A DNA stretch of 64,000 bases from an uncultured Collinsella sp. (GTDB lineage: Bacteria > Actinomycetota > Coriobacteriia > Coriobacteriales > Coriobacteriaceae). Positions 14,926-22,360 of the stretch are shown here, piece after piece. The stretch is from positions 234,947 through 298,946 of the forward strand of contig CATXID010000002.1 in the NCBI GenBank assembly GCA_958369225.1. Direction: 5' to 3'. The notes under the pieces are model-generated. The model searched no databases, was not told the origin of the DNA, and saw nothing but the letters and a program-made list of their open reading frames with translations. A program made the translations under genes and the position numbers. The stretch's first letter is position 1; each line of letters starts with the position of its first letter.

Positions 14926-15006
14926 ACGACCATGGTTCCCCAAAAGAGCTCGCTCGATGCACACGTTTCTTCAACCGTAGGGATTTTGCCCGTCAGGCGT
15001 CGTGAC

Positions 15007-17352
15007 CTACGATCGACCCCGTAAAAACTCAAGGGAGACCAGCGCGATGTCATCGTTCAGCGCCGACTCGGTAAAGCGGTCAAGCTCGCCCAAGACCTTA
15101 CCGCAGATCCCCGATACGCCCTCACCCGAGACAGAAAGCAAAAGGTCGCGAAGGCGTTGCTCGCCAAAGAAAGCACCCGAGCGATCGCGTGCTTCAATCG
15201 TTCCGTCGGTATACATAAATAGCATGTCACCAGGAGCGAACGTAAACGTGCCCGTCTCGTACACCATGCTCTCAAAGGCACCGATCACGCCCGATTGGCA
15301 CCCAAGGAGCTCCACTTCTCCCCCGCAGGTCTCTCCACCGCCAAGCGGCGTCGACGACGGCCTAATGACCATAGTGGGAGGATGTCCCGCCGAGCAATAG
15401 GTAGCGCGACCCGCCTTAAGATCGATCTTGGCGATAAACGCCGTCACAAACGTCTCGACCCTCGAAAAGCCCATGAGCATGCTATTGAGCGAGCGAGCCA
15501 TACGGGCAGGCCCCGCACCCTCCCAGGCATAGGCCGTCAGCGCCGTCTTGACGAGTGCTGACATCGAAGCCGCCTCGATTCCCTTGCCGGATACATCGCC
15601 CAAAATCATAACGGCACAATCGTCGGGAAGTCGGACAAGCGTATAGAAGTCACCGCCGACCAACGCAGAATTCGTTGCCGATAGGTATACCGAATCGGTT
15701 GCAATGCCCGGAACGTCACCAAGCGAATTTCTCATGCCAATCTGAAGCGTCTGAGCGATATGACGCTCCTCGCGCTTTTGAGATTCGCCTTCATAGATCA
15801 GCTCAAAGTCATGCGCCAGATGCACCAGGTAGTCGTATTCAAGGTCGTCAATTGGTTCTTGGCTGCCATCACGGAGCAGCAAAGCGCGCCTCGTCGGCCC
15901 CTTGGCAACGTCGGCGGGAACGATTGCATCGTTGTTCCGCTGACCGCCGCCCTCCGAGCGAACGCGTCCCGCCTCGAAGCCGGAATCGACATAGAGGCCC
16001 TGGCACGGCAGGCCATGAGCCCTCAACCATCCGCCCATAGGCATCGATTCGTCGACGCGGGTCAAGCGCACATGCTTAAGATCATCAGCACTCGCACCGC
16101 CCAGCACCGACTGCCCAAAACCATCGGAAGCAACCCCCAAACGCGCAGCCGGTGCGGTGGTGGAAAAGAAGAGCGACTCAGGGTCTCCCGGCAACGCCAC
16201 GCGACTGCCGCCCTCAAAATCGATGACATAGGTGTCAAGTCTCGCGTCATATTCCACGGGGCAGAAATGACAATTGAGCACCGTGCAGATTTCCGTCGAC
16301 ACCGCTCGCGAAGCGGCAACGGGATCATCGAGATAGGTAAACAGTTCGTCGCGCAGCAAATTGAGTGAGCGGCCGAGCTCCGCCGTGCGGCGCGAACGTA
16401 AGCTCGACGCCATACCGACAAGCTGAATAGACAGGTAATCGCAGATGACCTCGAGTACGTTAACGTCATAGGCAAGTGGCGCCTGGGGACGTTTCCAGCC
16501 AACTTCCAACACGCCAAGGACCTGCGTGCCGTAAAACACGGGAAGACAGATCTCGCTGCGATACGGGGGCATATCCTGCACGCGCAGCAAGTGCTTGGAA
16601 CGATTGTCCAAATCCATGAACATGCCCGAAGCAACCCGGTCGCCCTCAAGGTCCTGCTGAATCGATAGGCGACAGGCACGCGACTCGCGAAGCACGTAGG
16701 TCGGAATGCCCGCGCCGTACGGCATAAACTCGGGCAGATAGCTGTCCTCAAGCTCCTTAGAAACACCGCGGAGCTTAAAGCCGCCGCTCTCGGAAAAATA
16801 GATAGCCGCACCGGAGGCATCGAGCGTTCCAACGAGCTGATTCAAAACGGTATCGAGCAAGCTGGGGAGCTCATCGGAGCCCACGGTACTCATAATGACC
16901 GAAAGGGTGCCCGAAAGGCGTTTATTCGCCACCCTAAGCTCCGATAGCGCACGTTTGAGCTGACGATCGTGGGAACACTGCTCTTCGATGCTGTGAAGCG
17001 CCACAAGGACACGCGGTGCACGACGTCCAAAGATACGCGGAGGCGTAACGGAACCCGCGCGAACCAAGACGGGAATAAAAGACCCGTCGCTCAGCTTGAG
17101 CATCAGCTCGCTCTCGGAGCCATCGGTCTCAAACGGCAGACGATGTTCGGTCGCGCGCTCAAAGGCAGACGAGAACAGAACGTCTTTGACATCACCGTTG
17201 ATGACGTCAGCGCGCTCCTCGCACATCAGGTCGAGCAAACGATTATTCACATGCAGAATGGTTCCGTCGAGCTCACAAATGATGACAGCATCGCTCGTAA
17301 TCTCGACCAATTGGGCAACGTCTGCCCACTCGTTGCGCTCAAGCGTTTCCAT
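15007..17352 (-). CDS. PAS-GAF sensor PP2C-type serine phosphatase (RsbU/SpoIIE-like)
   Basis: A 781-residue signalling phosphatase. A PAS domain (about 8-115, ITSDAVIICELDGTILHVNNRLLDLM) is followed by a helical linker, a GAF domain (about 140-310) and a second, less clear sensory region. The catalytic PP2C/SpoIIE domain (about 555-780) shows GDFYTL, GDVSGKGIEA, SAGHPP, YTDGTIE and DDIALV, which supply the metal-binding aspartates. It should dephosphorylate the STAS domain of the next gene in response to a signal sensed by PAS or GAF. No membrane segments. The ATG at 17352 has GGTGAGG six bases upstream. Only 25 bases separate it from the tRNA-Leu terminator. Confidence 0.88.
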   Translation of the reverse strand: METLERNEWADVAQLVEITSDAVIICELDGTILHVNNRLLDLMCEERADVINGDVKDVLFSSAFERATEHRLPFETDGSESELMLKLSDGSFIPVLVRAGSVTPPRIFGRRAPRVLVALHSIEEQCSHDRQLKRALSELRVANKRLSGTLSVIMSTVGSDELPSLLDTVLNQLVGTLDASGAAIYFSESGGFKLRGVSKELEDSYLPEFMPYGAGIPTYVLRESRACRLSIQQDLEGDRVASGMFMDLDNRSKHLLRVQDMPPYRSEICLPVFYGTQVLGVLEVGWKRPQAPLAYDVNVLEVICDYLSIQLVGMASSLRSRRTAELGRSLNLLRDELFTYLDDPVAASRAVSTEICTVLNCHFCPVEYDARLDTYVIDFEGGSRVALPGDPESLFFSTTAPAARLGVASDGFGQSVLGGASADDLKHVRLTRVDESMPMGGWLRAHGLPCQGLYVDSGFEAGRVRSEGGGQRNNDAIVPADVAKGPTRRALLLRDGSQEPIDDLEYDYLVHLAHDFELIYEGESQKREERHIAQTLQIGMRNSLGDVPGIATDSVYLSATNSALVGGDFYTLVRLPDDCAVMILGDVSGKGIEAASMSALVKTALTAYAWEGAGPARMARSLNSMLMGFSRVETFVTAFIAKIDLKAGRATYCSAGHPPTMVIRPSSTPLGGGETCGGEVELLGCQSGVIGAFESMVYETGTFTFAPGDMLFMYTDGTIEARDRSGAFFGEQRLRDLLLSVSGEGVSGICGKVLGELDRFTESALNDDIALVSLEFLRGRS

Positions 17353-17377
17353 CGTGAACCTCACCGTCTATCGGTAA

Positions 17378-17401
17378 TAAAAAAGCCTCCGAAGAGGCTT
17401 C
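17378..17401 (-). terminator. Terminator of tRNA-Leu
   Basis: On the minus strand AAGCCTC-TTCG-GAGGCTT followed by TTTTT, between tRNA-Leu and the phosphatase gene. Confidence 0.8.
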
Positions 17402-17411
17402 TCAATTGCGA

Positions 17412-17501
17412 TGGTGTCGGAGGCGGGACTTGAACCCGCATGACCAAAAAGCGGTCACTAGCACCTCAAGCTAGCGCGTCTGCCAATTCCGCCACTCCGA
17501 C
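17412..17501 (-). tRNA. tRNA-Leu (GAG)
   Basis: A 90-base class II tRNA with acceptor GTCGGAG/CTCCGAC, anticodon arm CTAGC-TTGAGGT-GCTAG (anticodon GAG), a long variable arm (TGACCGCTTTTTGGTCA), T-loop TTCAAGT and encoded CCA. Confidence 0.94.
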
Positions 17502-17558
17502 ATGCTATGTTGTTGATTCGCGGTTCGTTTTGTTGGACCCGCGCGTTCAACGAGGAAG

Positions 17559-17607
17559 ATAATAACCTATGATTCGAGAACTGTGCAAGCACTTTTTTGA
17601 AAAAAGT
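17559..17607 (-). promoter_or_regulatory. Promoter of tRNA-Leu with upstream palindrome
   Basis: On the minus strand: -35 TTGCAC (17583-17588), 18-base spacer, -10 TATTAT (17559-17564), with a leader of about 50 bases before the tRNA. Two bases upstream of the -35 lies the perfect palindrome ACTTTTTTGAAAAAAGT (17591-17607), nearly identical to that of the tRNA-Gly promoter at 14117. Confidence 0.7.
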
Positions 17608-17645
17608 TTACGAATTTGTAAATGCGCAGGTAGACGGACCTGTTC

Positions 17646-17770
17646 GGGCCGGAATGAGGTTGCTTTCCAACGCGTCCTCGGGCATGCGGCATTATTTTGA
17701 TCCGCGCTTCGCGCTACAAAATAATGCCGCCCCCTGCGGAATGCGTTGGAAAGCAACCTCATTCCGGCCC
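17646..17770 (-). ncRNA. Long nested hairpin element A (candidate structured RNA)
   Basis: A 125-base near-palindrome. The outer arms 17646-17673/17743-17770 are perfect 28-bp complements, the inner arms 17686-17699/17717-17730 are perfect 14-bp complements, and the tip is CGCG-AAG-CGCG. Between outer and inner stems lies a 12 x 12-base internal loop. Read on the minus strand its sides are ATTCCGCAGGGG and ATGCCCGAGGAC, almost the same as in element B at 17952-18078, although the stems differ entirely. Conserved loops with covarying stems suggest a structured RNA or a protein-binding site. Not identified. Confidence 0.55.
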
Positions 17771-17951
17771 TAGGAGTAGGTACTCCGGGCACAGTACTCA
17801 AACATGTTCTGGGGGCTGATGCAAATTTAGTGGCTCGGCTTTGCCGAGCCACTATATAAGGAGGCCGGAGCTAAAGCTCCGGCCTCACTAACTTTTACAT
17901 TTGATTAAGTGAGCGATCAGGGAATCGCACTCCCCCTGCCGAGTTACCGCA
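17771..17951. other. Spacer between the two hairpin elements, with two further stem-loops
   Basis: No gene seen. It holds a perfect 11-bp stem AGTGGCTCGGC-TTT-GCCGAGCCACT (17829-17853) and a perfect 12-bp stem GAGGCCGGAGCT-AA-AGCTCCGGCCTC (17861-17886). Both are terminator-like stems without clear U-tracts. Confidence 0.5.
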
Positions 17952-18078
17952 GGGCCCGCCCTGGTGTTACTTTTCAGAACATTCCGCAGGACGCAAGAAA
18001 CCCCCGCCGCACGAAGTGCGCAGCGGGGGTTTCTTGCATATCCGAGGACGTTCTGAAAAGTAACACCAGGGCGGGCCC
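17952..18078 (+). ncRNA. Long nested hairpin element B (candidate structured RNA)
   Basis: A 127-base near-palindrome beginning 16 bases after the oppF stop. Outer arms 17952-17980/18050-18078 are perfect over 29 bp, inner arms 17993-18007/18023-18037 over 15 bp, and the tip is CGCAC-GAA-GTGCG. The 12 x 12 internal loop reads ATTCCGCAGGAC and ATATCCGAGGAC on the plus strand, matching element A read on the minus strand. The two elements therefore point away from each other. B could also serve as the 3' end of the opp transcript. Strand given by the loop orientation only. Confidence 0.55.
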
Positions 18079-18094
18079 GGACGAAAACAACCGA

Positions 18095-19123
18095 CTACAG
18101 GTCGATGTGCGATTCCTTGATCGGGAACGGCTCCGCGAAGTGGCACGCGCAGCAGTGGCCCGGGGCAACTTCCTTAAACTCGGGAAGCTTCTCGGAGCAG
18201 ATGCCCTGCGCGATCGGGCAGCGCGTGTGGAAACGGCAGCCGGTCGGCGGATCCAGCGGTGACGGCGGATCACCGGCGAGGATAATGCGCTTGCGGGTCT
18301 TCTGGATATCAGGATCGGGAACCGGCACGGCAGACAGCAGCGACTGCGTGTACGGATGGTGAGGCTCGCTGTAGAGCGTCTTCCAGTCCGAAACCTCGAC
18401 CATCTTGCCCAGATACATAACGGCAACGCGATCGGAGATGTGCTGCACGACGGAGAGGTCGTGAGCAATGAAGAGATAAGCAGTACCGAACTTATCCTGA
18501 AGCTCCTTCAGCAGGTTCAAAACCTGGGCCTGAATGGAAACGTCAAGTGCAGAGACAGGCTCGTCGCAGATGATCAGCTTGGGCTTCAGAGCGAACGCGC
18601 GGGCAATGCCGACACGCTGACGCTGACCGCCGGAGAACTCGTGCGGATAGCGGTTGATGTGCTCGGGGTTCAGACCGACGACGTCCAGCAGCTCGCGGAC
18701 ACGCTCAATACGCTCCTCCTTGGTGCCCACGCCGTGAATGGTCATGGGCTCGGAGACGATCTCGCCAATGGTCATACGAGGGTTCAGCGAAGCATAAGGA
18801 TCCTGGAAGATAAACTGCATCTCGCGACGCATGTCCTTGATCTCATGCTTGCTCATCTCGGCAACATCTTTGCCCTGGAAGAACACCTTACCGGCGGTCG
18901 GCTTGGTCAAGCGCATGATGGTGCGACCCGTCGTGGACTTACCGCAACCAGACTCACCAACCAGACCAAAAGTCTCGCCAGGATAAATCTCAAAAGAGAT
19001 GTCATTTACAGCAGAGACGACACGCTTGGAAAAACGCTTGGCGAACATGCCGGACTCAGCGGGGAACTCCTTAGAGAGGTGCTCGACCTTCAGCAACGGA
19101 GTACGCTCGTTGGTATCTGCCAT
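18095..19123 (-). CDS. oppF: Oligopeptide ABC transporter ATP-binding protein OppF
   Basis: A 342-residue ABC ATPase, one of two nucleotide-binding subunits of an oligopeptide importer. Walker A is GLVGESGCGKSTTG, the signature is FSGGQRQRVGIARA, Walker B is LIICDEPVSALD and the H-loop is FIAHDLS. The C-terminal oligopeptide/dipeptide extension includes GCRFHTRCPIAQGICSE, a cysteine cluster seen in many Opp/Dpp ATPases. Its ATG overlaps the oppD stop by one base (TAATG), so translation is coupled. Last gene of oppABCDF. Confidence 0.92.
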   Translation of the reverse strand: MADTNERTPLLKVEHLSKEFPAESGMFAKRFSKRVVSAVNDISFEIYPGETFGLVGESGCGKSTTGRTIMRLTKPTAGKVFFQGKDVAEMSKHEIKDMRREMQFIFQDPYASLNPRMTIGEIVSEPMTIHGVGTKEERIERVRELLDVVGLNPEHINRYPHEFSGGQRQRVGIARAFALKPKLIICDEPVSALDVSIQAQVLNLLKELQDKFGTAYLFIAHDLSVVQHISDRVAVMYLGKMVEVSDWKTLYSEPHHPYTQSLLSAVPVPDPDIQKTRKRIILAGDPPSPLDPPTGCRFHTRCPIAQGICSEKLPEFKEVAPGHCCACHFAEPFPIKESHIDL

Positions 19124-20214
19124 TACGCCTCGCCTCCCTTCTTGGAATCCTTGCGCGTACGGGACGTCTCAGGAGCGTTCTTGAGAAACTCGGGGTCACC
19201 GGAGTAGTGGCACGCAGAGTAATGACCAGACTCGGTGACAACGCGCTCGGGGCGCTGCTTGCGGCACTTATCGGTCGCATAGGGACAACGAGGCGAGAAC
19301 ACGCAGCCCTCGGGCAGGTTCATGAGCGAAGGCGGGTTGCCGTGAATCGGCGTAAGCGGCTTCTTCTCTTCGATGGCCTGCTCCGGGATGGAGCGGATAA
19401 GGCCCCAGGTGTAGGGGTGGCGGCTCTCGTAGAAGATTTCCTCAGCAGTACCAAACTCGACGGGACGGCCGGCGTACATAACCATGATCTTATCGGCCAT
19501 ATCGGCAACGACGCCCAGGTCATGGGTAATCATGATGATGGCGTTGCCGTTCTTCTCCTGCATTTCCTGCATAAGCTCAATAATCTGAGCCTGGATGGTA
19601 ACGTCCAGAGCAGTCGTGGGCTCGTCGGCAATCAGAATATCGGGATCGCAGGCAAGAGCCATAGCAATCATGACGCGCTGACGCATACCGCCAGAGAACT
19701 GGTGCGGATACTCATTGACGCGCTTCTCGGGCTCGGGAATGCCAACGAGGTCCAAAAGCTCGGTGGCGCGCTTGAGCGCCTCCTGCTTGGAGTAGCCACG
19801 GTGCAGACGAAGACCCTCGCCTACCTGCTTGCCGATCTTATAGACCGGGTTCAAGGAGGTCATAGGATCCTGGAAGATCATCGCGATATCGTTGCCGCGA
19901 ATGTGCTGCATCTCTTCCTCGGTCATCTCGAGGATAGAACGACCGCGATAGCGAACGTCACCGCCCTCGATCTTTCCCGGAGGCATCGAGATAAGGCCCA
20001 TGATGGTCATGGCGGTCACGGACTTACCGGAGCCGGACTCACCGACGACGCCCAGGGTCTCGCCGCGATCGAGCGTGTAGGACACACCGTCGACAGCGCG
20101 AACAACGCCATCCTCGGTGTGGAAATACATCTTAAGGTCATCGACCTCGAGCAGATGCTGGCCCTCGGGAACCGGCTGGTCCTTCAGGTCCACATAGTTC
20201 TTGTTCTTCTTCAT
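19123..20214 (-). CDS. oppD: Oligopeptide ABC transporter ATP-binding protein OppD
   Basis: A 363-residue ATPase partner of OppF. Walker A GVVGESGSGKSVTA, signature FSGGMRQRVMIAMA, Walker B ILIADEPTTALD, H-loop MITHDLG. The C-terminal domain has GCVFSPRCPYATDKCRK, the cysteine cluster that binds a 4Fe-4S cluster in some studied OppD/DppD proteins. It follows oppC after two bases. Confidence 0.92.
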   Translation of the reverse strand: MKKNKNYVDLKDQPVPEGQHLLEVDDLKMYFHTEDGVVRAVDGVSYTLDRGETLGVVGESGSGKSVTAMTIMGLISMPPGKIEGGDVRYRGRSILEMTEEEMQHIRGNDIAMIFQDPMTSLNPVYKIGKQVGEGLRLHRGYSKQEALKRATELLDLVGIPEPEKRVNEYPHQFSGGMRQRVMIAMALACDPDILIADEPTTALDVTIQAQIIELMQEMQEKNGNAIIMITHDLGVVADMADKIMVMYAGRPVEFGTAEEIFYESRHPYTWGLIRSIPEQAIEEKKPLTPIHGNPPSLMNLPEGCVFSPRCPYATDKCRKQRPERVVTESGHYSACHYSGDPEFLKNAPETSRTRKDSKKGGEA

Positions 20215-20216
20215 CC

Positions 20217-21152
20217 TTATGCGTCCTTCATCTTGACGTCGAGGGCGTCGCGCAGACCGTCACCCAGCAGGGTGAAGGCGAGCACCGTCGAGAGAATTGC
20301 CAGACCGGGCATGATCATCATCCAGGGAGCGGTCAGAAGATACTGCTGACCGTCCTGAATCATGGAGCCCCACGAAGGCGTAGGCGGAATAACGCCCATG
20401 CCGAGGAAGGACAGAGCGGACTCGGTCAGAATGGCGCCACCAATGTTCATGGTTGCGTAGACCACGATAGAGGCGACGGAGTTCGGGAAGATGTGACGCA
20501 CGACGATACGAGCATCGGATGCACCCATCGCGCGCGCAGCGTCAACATAGTCGTTTTCCTTGACCGTCAAGATTGCAGAACGGAAGACGCGCGCAATCGA
20601 AGGCCAGCCGAGAATACCGATGGCGATAAAGACGTTCTGAAGACCACGGCCGATAACGGCGATCATGGCGACAACGAACAGCACGTACGGGAACGCCAGG
20701 AAGATGTCCGCACAGCGCATGATAATCGTATCCCAGATCCCGCCGTAGAAACCCGCCAGAGCACCCATGACCAGACCGATCAGCGTGGAGATCGCGGTGG
20801 CCATAATGCCGACGGACAGCGAAACACGTGCACCGTAGATAACGCGGACGAGAATGTCACGACCTAGGGCGTCGGTGCCAAACGGGTGCTCGGCACACGG
20901 AGCCAGCAGCGACGTCTGAGCCATGGTGGTCGAGTCGGAAGCCGTCGGCGAACCGAGCCAGGGCTTAGCCCACAGATCTGCGGTCAGGGCAACCACAACG
21001 ACGATGATGATCCAGCAGACACCGATAACGGCGAGCTTGTTCTTACGAAGACGCTTAAAAGCGTCGCCCCACAGCGTGCGGGACTTGGCGGGAGCAGATG
21101 CGGCCTTGGTGGCGGTAGCCTGCTCCTGAGACTGAGAATCAGTTTCCTGCAT
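20217..21152 (-). CDS. oppC: Oligopeptide ABC transporter permease OppC
   Basis: A 311-residue inner-membrane permease. An N-terminal hydrophilic stretch (about 1-38) precedes the first membrane helix (LAVIGVCWIIIVVVVALTADLW). The OppC_N and BPD-type permease domains follow, with about six helices. The EAA loop that contacts the ATPases is AARAMGASDARIVVRHIFPNS. GTDALGRDILVRVIYGARVSL is the usual periplasmic entry motif. Start preceded by GGGAGG. Between oppB and oppD. Confidence 0.92.
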   Translation of the reverse strand: MQETDSQSQEQATATKAASAPAKSRTLWGDAFKRLRKNKLAVIGVCWIIIVVVVALTADLWAKPWLGSPTASDSTTMAQTSLLAPCAEHPFGTDALGRDILVRVIYGARVSLSVGIMATAISTLIGLVMGALAGFYGGIWDTIIMRCADIFLAFPYVLFVVAMIAVIGRGLQNVFIAIGILGWPSIARVFRSAILTVKENDYVDAARAMGASDARIVVRHIFPNSVASIVVYATMNIGGAILTESALSFLGMGVIPPTPSWGSMIQDGQQYLLTAPWMMIMPGLAILSTVLAFTLLGDGLRDALDVKMKDA

Positions 21153-21166
21153 GAGACGTACCTCCC

Positions 21167-22204
21167 TTAGGCCTTATCCGACGGACCGCCAAGGCGGATG
21201 CGCGGGTCGAGGAATGCATAGCTAATGTCGACGAGCAGGTTGATCACCATGACGACGACGACGATGAGCGTAACGCCGCCCATAACGATGGGCCAGTCAC
21301 GCATGCTAATGGCGCGATAGACCTCATAGCCGATACCGGGCCAGTTAAAGACCGTCTCGGTCAGGATGGCGCCCGAAAGCATGCCGCCAAAGTCGACACC
21401 AATATAGGTAACGACGGGGATGAGTGCATTCTTAAGCGCATGCTTGATGATGATCGCACGATTGGAGAGACCCTTGGCCTTTGCCGTACGGATGTAATCC
21501 TGGTTCATGACGTCAAGCAGCTGCGAGCGCATAATGCGGGCGGCATAAGCGGTCGAAACCGAAGCCAGCGTAATGGTCGGAAGCACATAGTGCATCCAAT
21601 CCTGATACTGAGAGCTGGAACCACCGGCACCCGAGATCGGCATGGAGAATGCGCCGCCCGTGGCGTCCTTGAGAATGACGCCAAAGAACAGCTGCAGCAA
21701 CATACCGAGCCAGAAAGCCGGGACGGCAACGAGAATCGACGTGGTGAGCGTTACCAAAATATCCCAGAAGGAATAACGCTTAACCGCCGAAATGATACCC
21801 GCACCGATACCCATGATTGCCTCGAGCACGATGGCGCACGCGGCGAGTTTGACCGTATACGGATACTTCTGGGCAAAGATTTCCGTAACCGGCAGCTTGC
21901 GCTGATACGAATTGCCCAGATCGCCATGAAGCAGGCCGTTCATGTAATACAAGTAACGGTCCACGAGCGACGTTTGAACGGGGTCGCCGTTCTCGTCAAG
22001 GATCGCGTTGCCGTCCTCGTCCGACTGGACCAGGTGATAGCGGACGCGAAGCTGAAGCTCCACCTCGGGGGACAGAGCCTTGTCTCCACCGATCAGCTTG
22101 ATCGGATCTCCCGGCACGATATTCTGGAGGGCGAACAGAATCAGCGTAACGCCCAAAAACACCGGGATGAACTGAAGCACACGTTTAACGATGTACTTAC
22201 CCAT
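21167..22204 (-). CDS. oppB: Oligopeptide ABC transporter permease OppB
   Basis: A 345-residue permease. MGKYIVKRVLQFIPVFLGVTLILFAL is the typical first helix, the EAA loop is TAKAKGLSNRAIIIKHALKNALIPVVT, and the C-terminal helix ends DPRIRLGG. A longer loop of about 50 residues follows helix 1. The start has GGGGAG upstream. It is separated from oppA by a 156-base gap containing a stem-loop, which probably lowers expression of the membrane and ATPase genes relative to the binding protein. Confidence 0.92.
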   Translation of the reverse strand: MGKYIVKRVLQFIPVFLGVTLILFALQNIVPGDPIKLIGGDKALSPEVELQLRVRYHLVQSDEDGNAILDENGDPVQTSLVDRYLYYMNGLLHGDLGNSYQRKLPVTEIFAQKYPYTVKLAACAIVLEAIMGIGAGIISAVKRYSFWDILVTLTTSILVAVPAFWLGMLLQLFFGVILKDATGGAFSMPISGAGGSSSQYQDWMHYVLPTITLASVSTAYAARIMRSQLLDVMNQDYIRTAKAKGLSNRAIIIKHALKNALIPVVTYIGVDFGGMLSGAILTETVFNWPGIGYEVYRAISMRDWPIVMGGVTLIVVVVMVINLLVDISYAFLDPRIRLGGPSDKA

Positions 22205-22234
22205 ACCACTCCCCTATCTAGGGATTAACCTAAA

Positions 22235-22264
22235 TGGGATGCCGATCGCCAGACCGGCATCCCA
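22235..22264 (-). terminator. Intercistronic hairpin between oppA and oppB
   Basis: Perfect 10-bp stem TGGGATGCCG / CGGCATCCCA with a 10-base loop and no strong U-tract. Likely an mRNA stabiliser or partial terminator behind the binding-protein gene. Confidence 0.6.
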
Positions 22265-22360
22265 AAATTACCATCAGCCAGTTTACCCCAGGTTAGGGAG
22301 AACTGTATGTTTCCCATGAGGTCTACGTAAATACTTGACCCTCACGGAAGCTGCAAACTC

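Noticed and set aside
17646..18078. The two long hairpins as insertion-sequence ends or a MITE
   Set aside because: Stems of the two differ in sequence, there is no target duplication and no transposase; the conserved part is the internal loop, which does not fit transposon ends.
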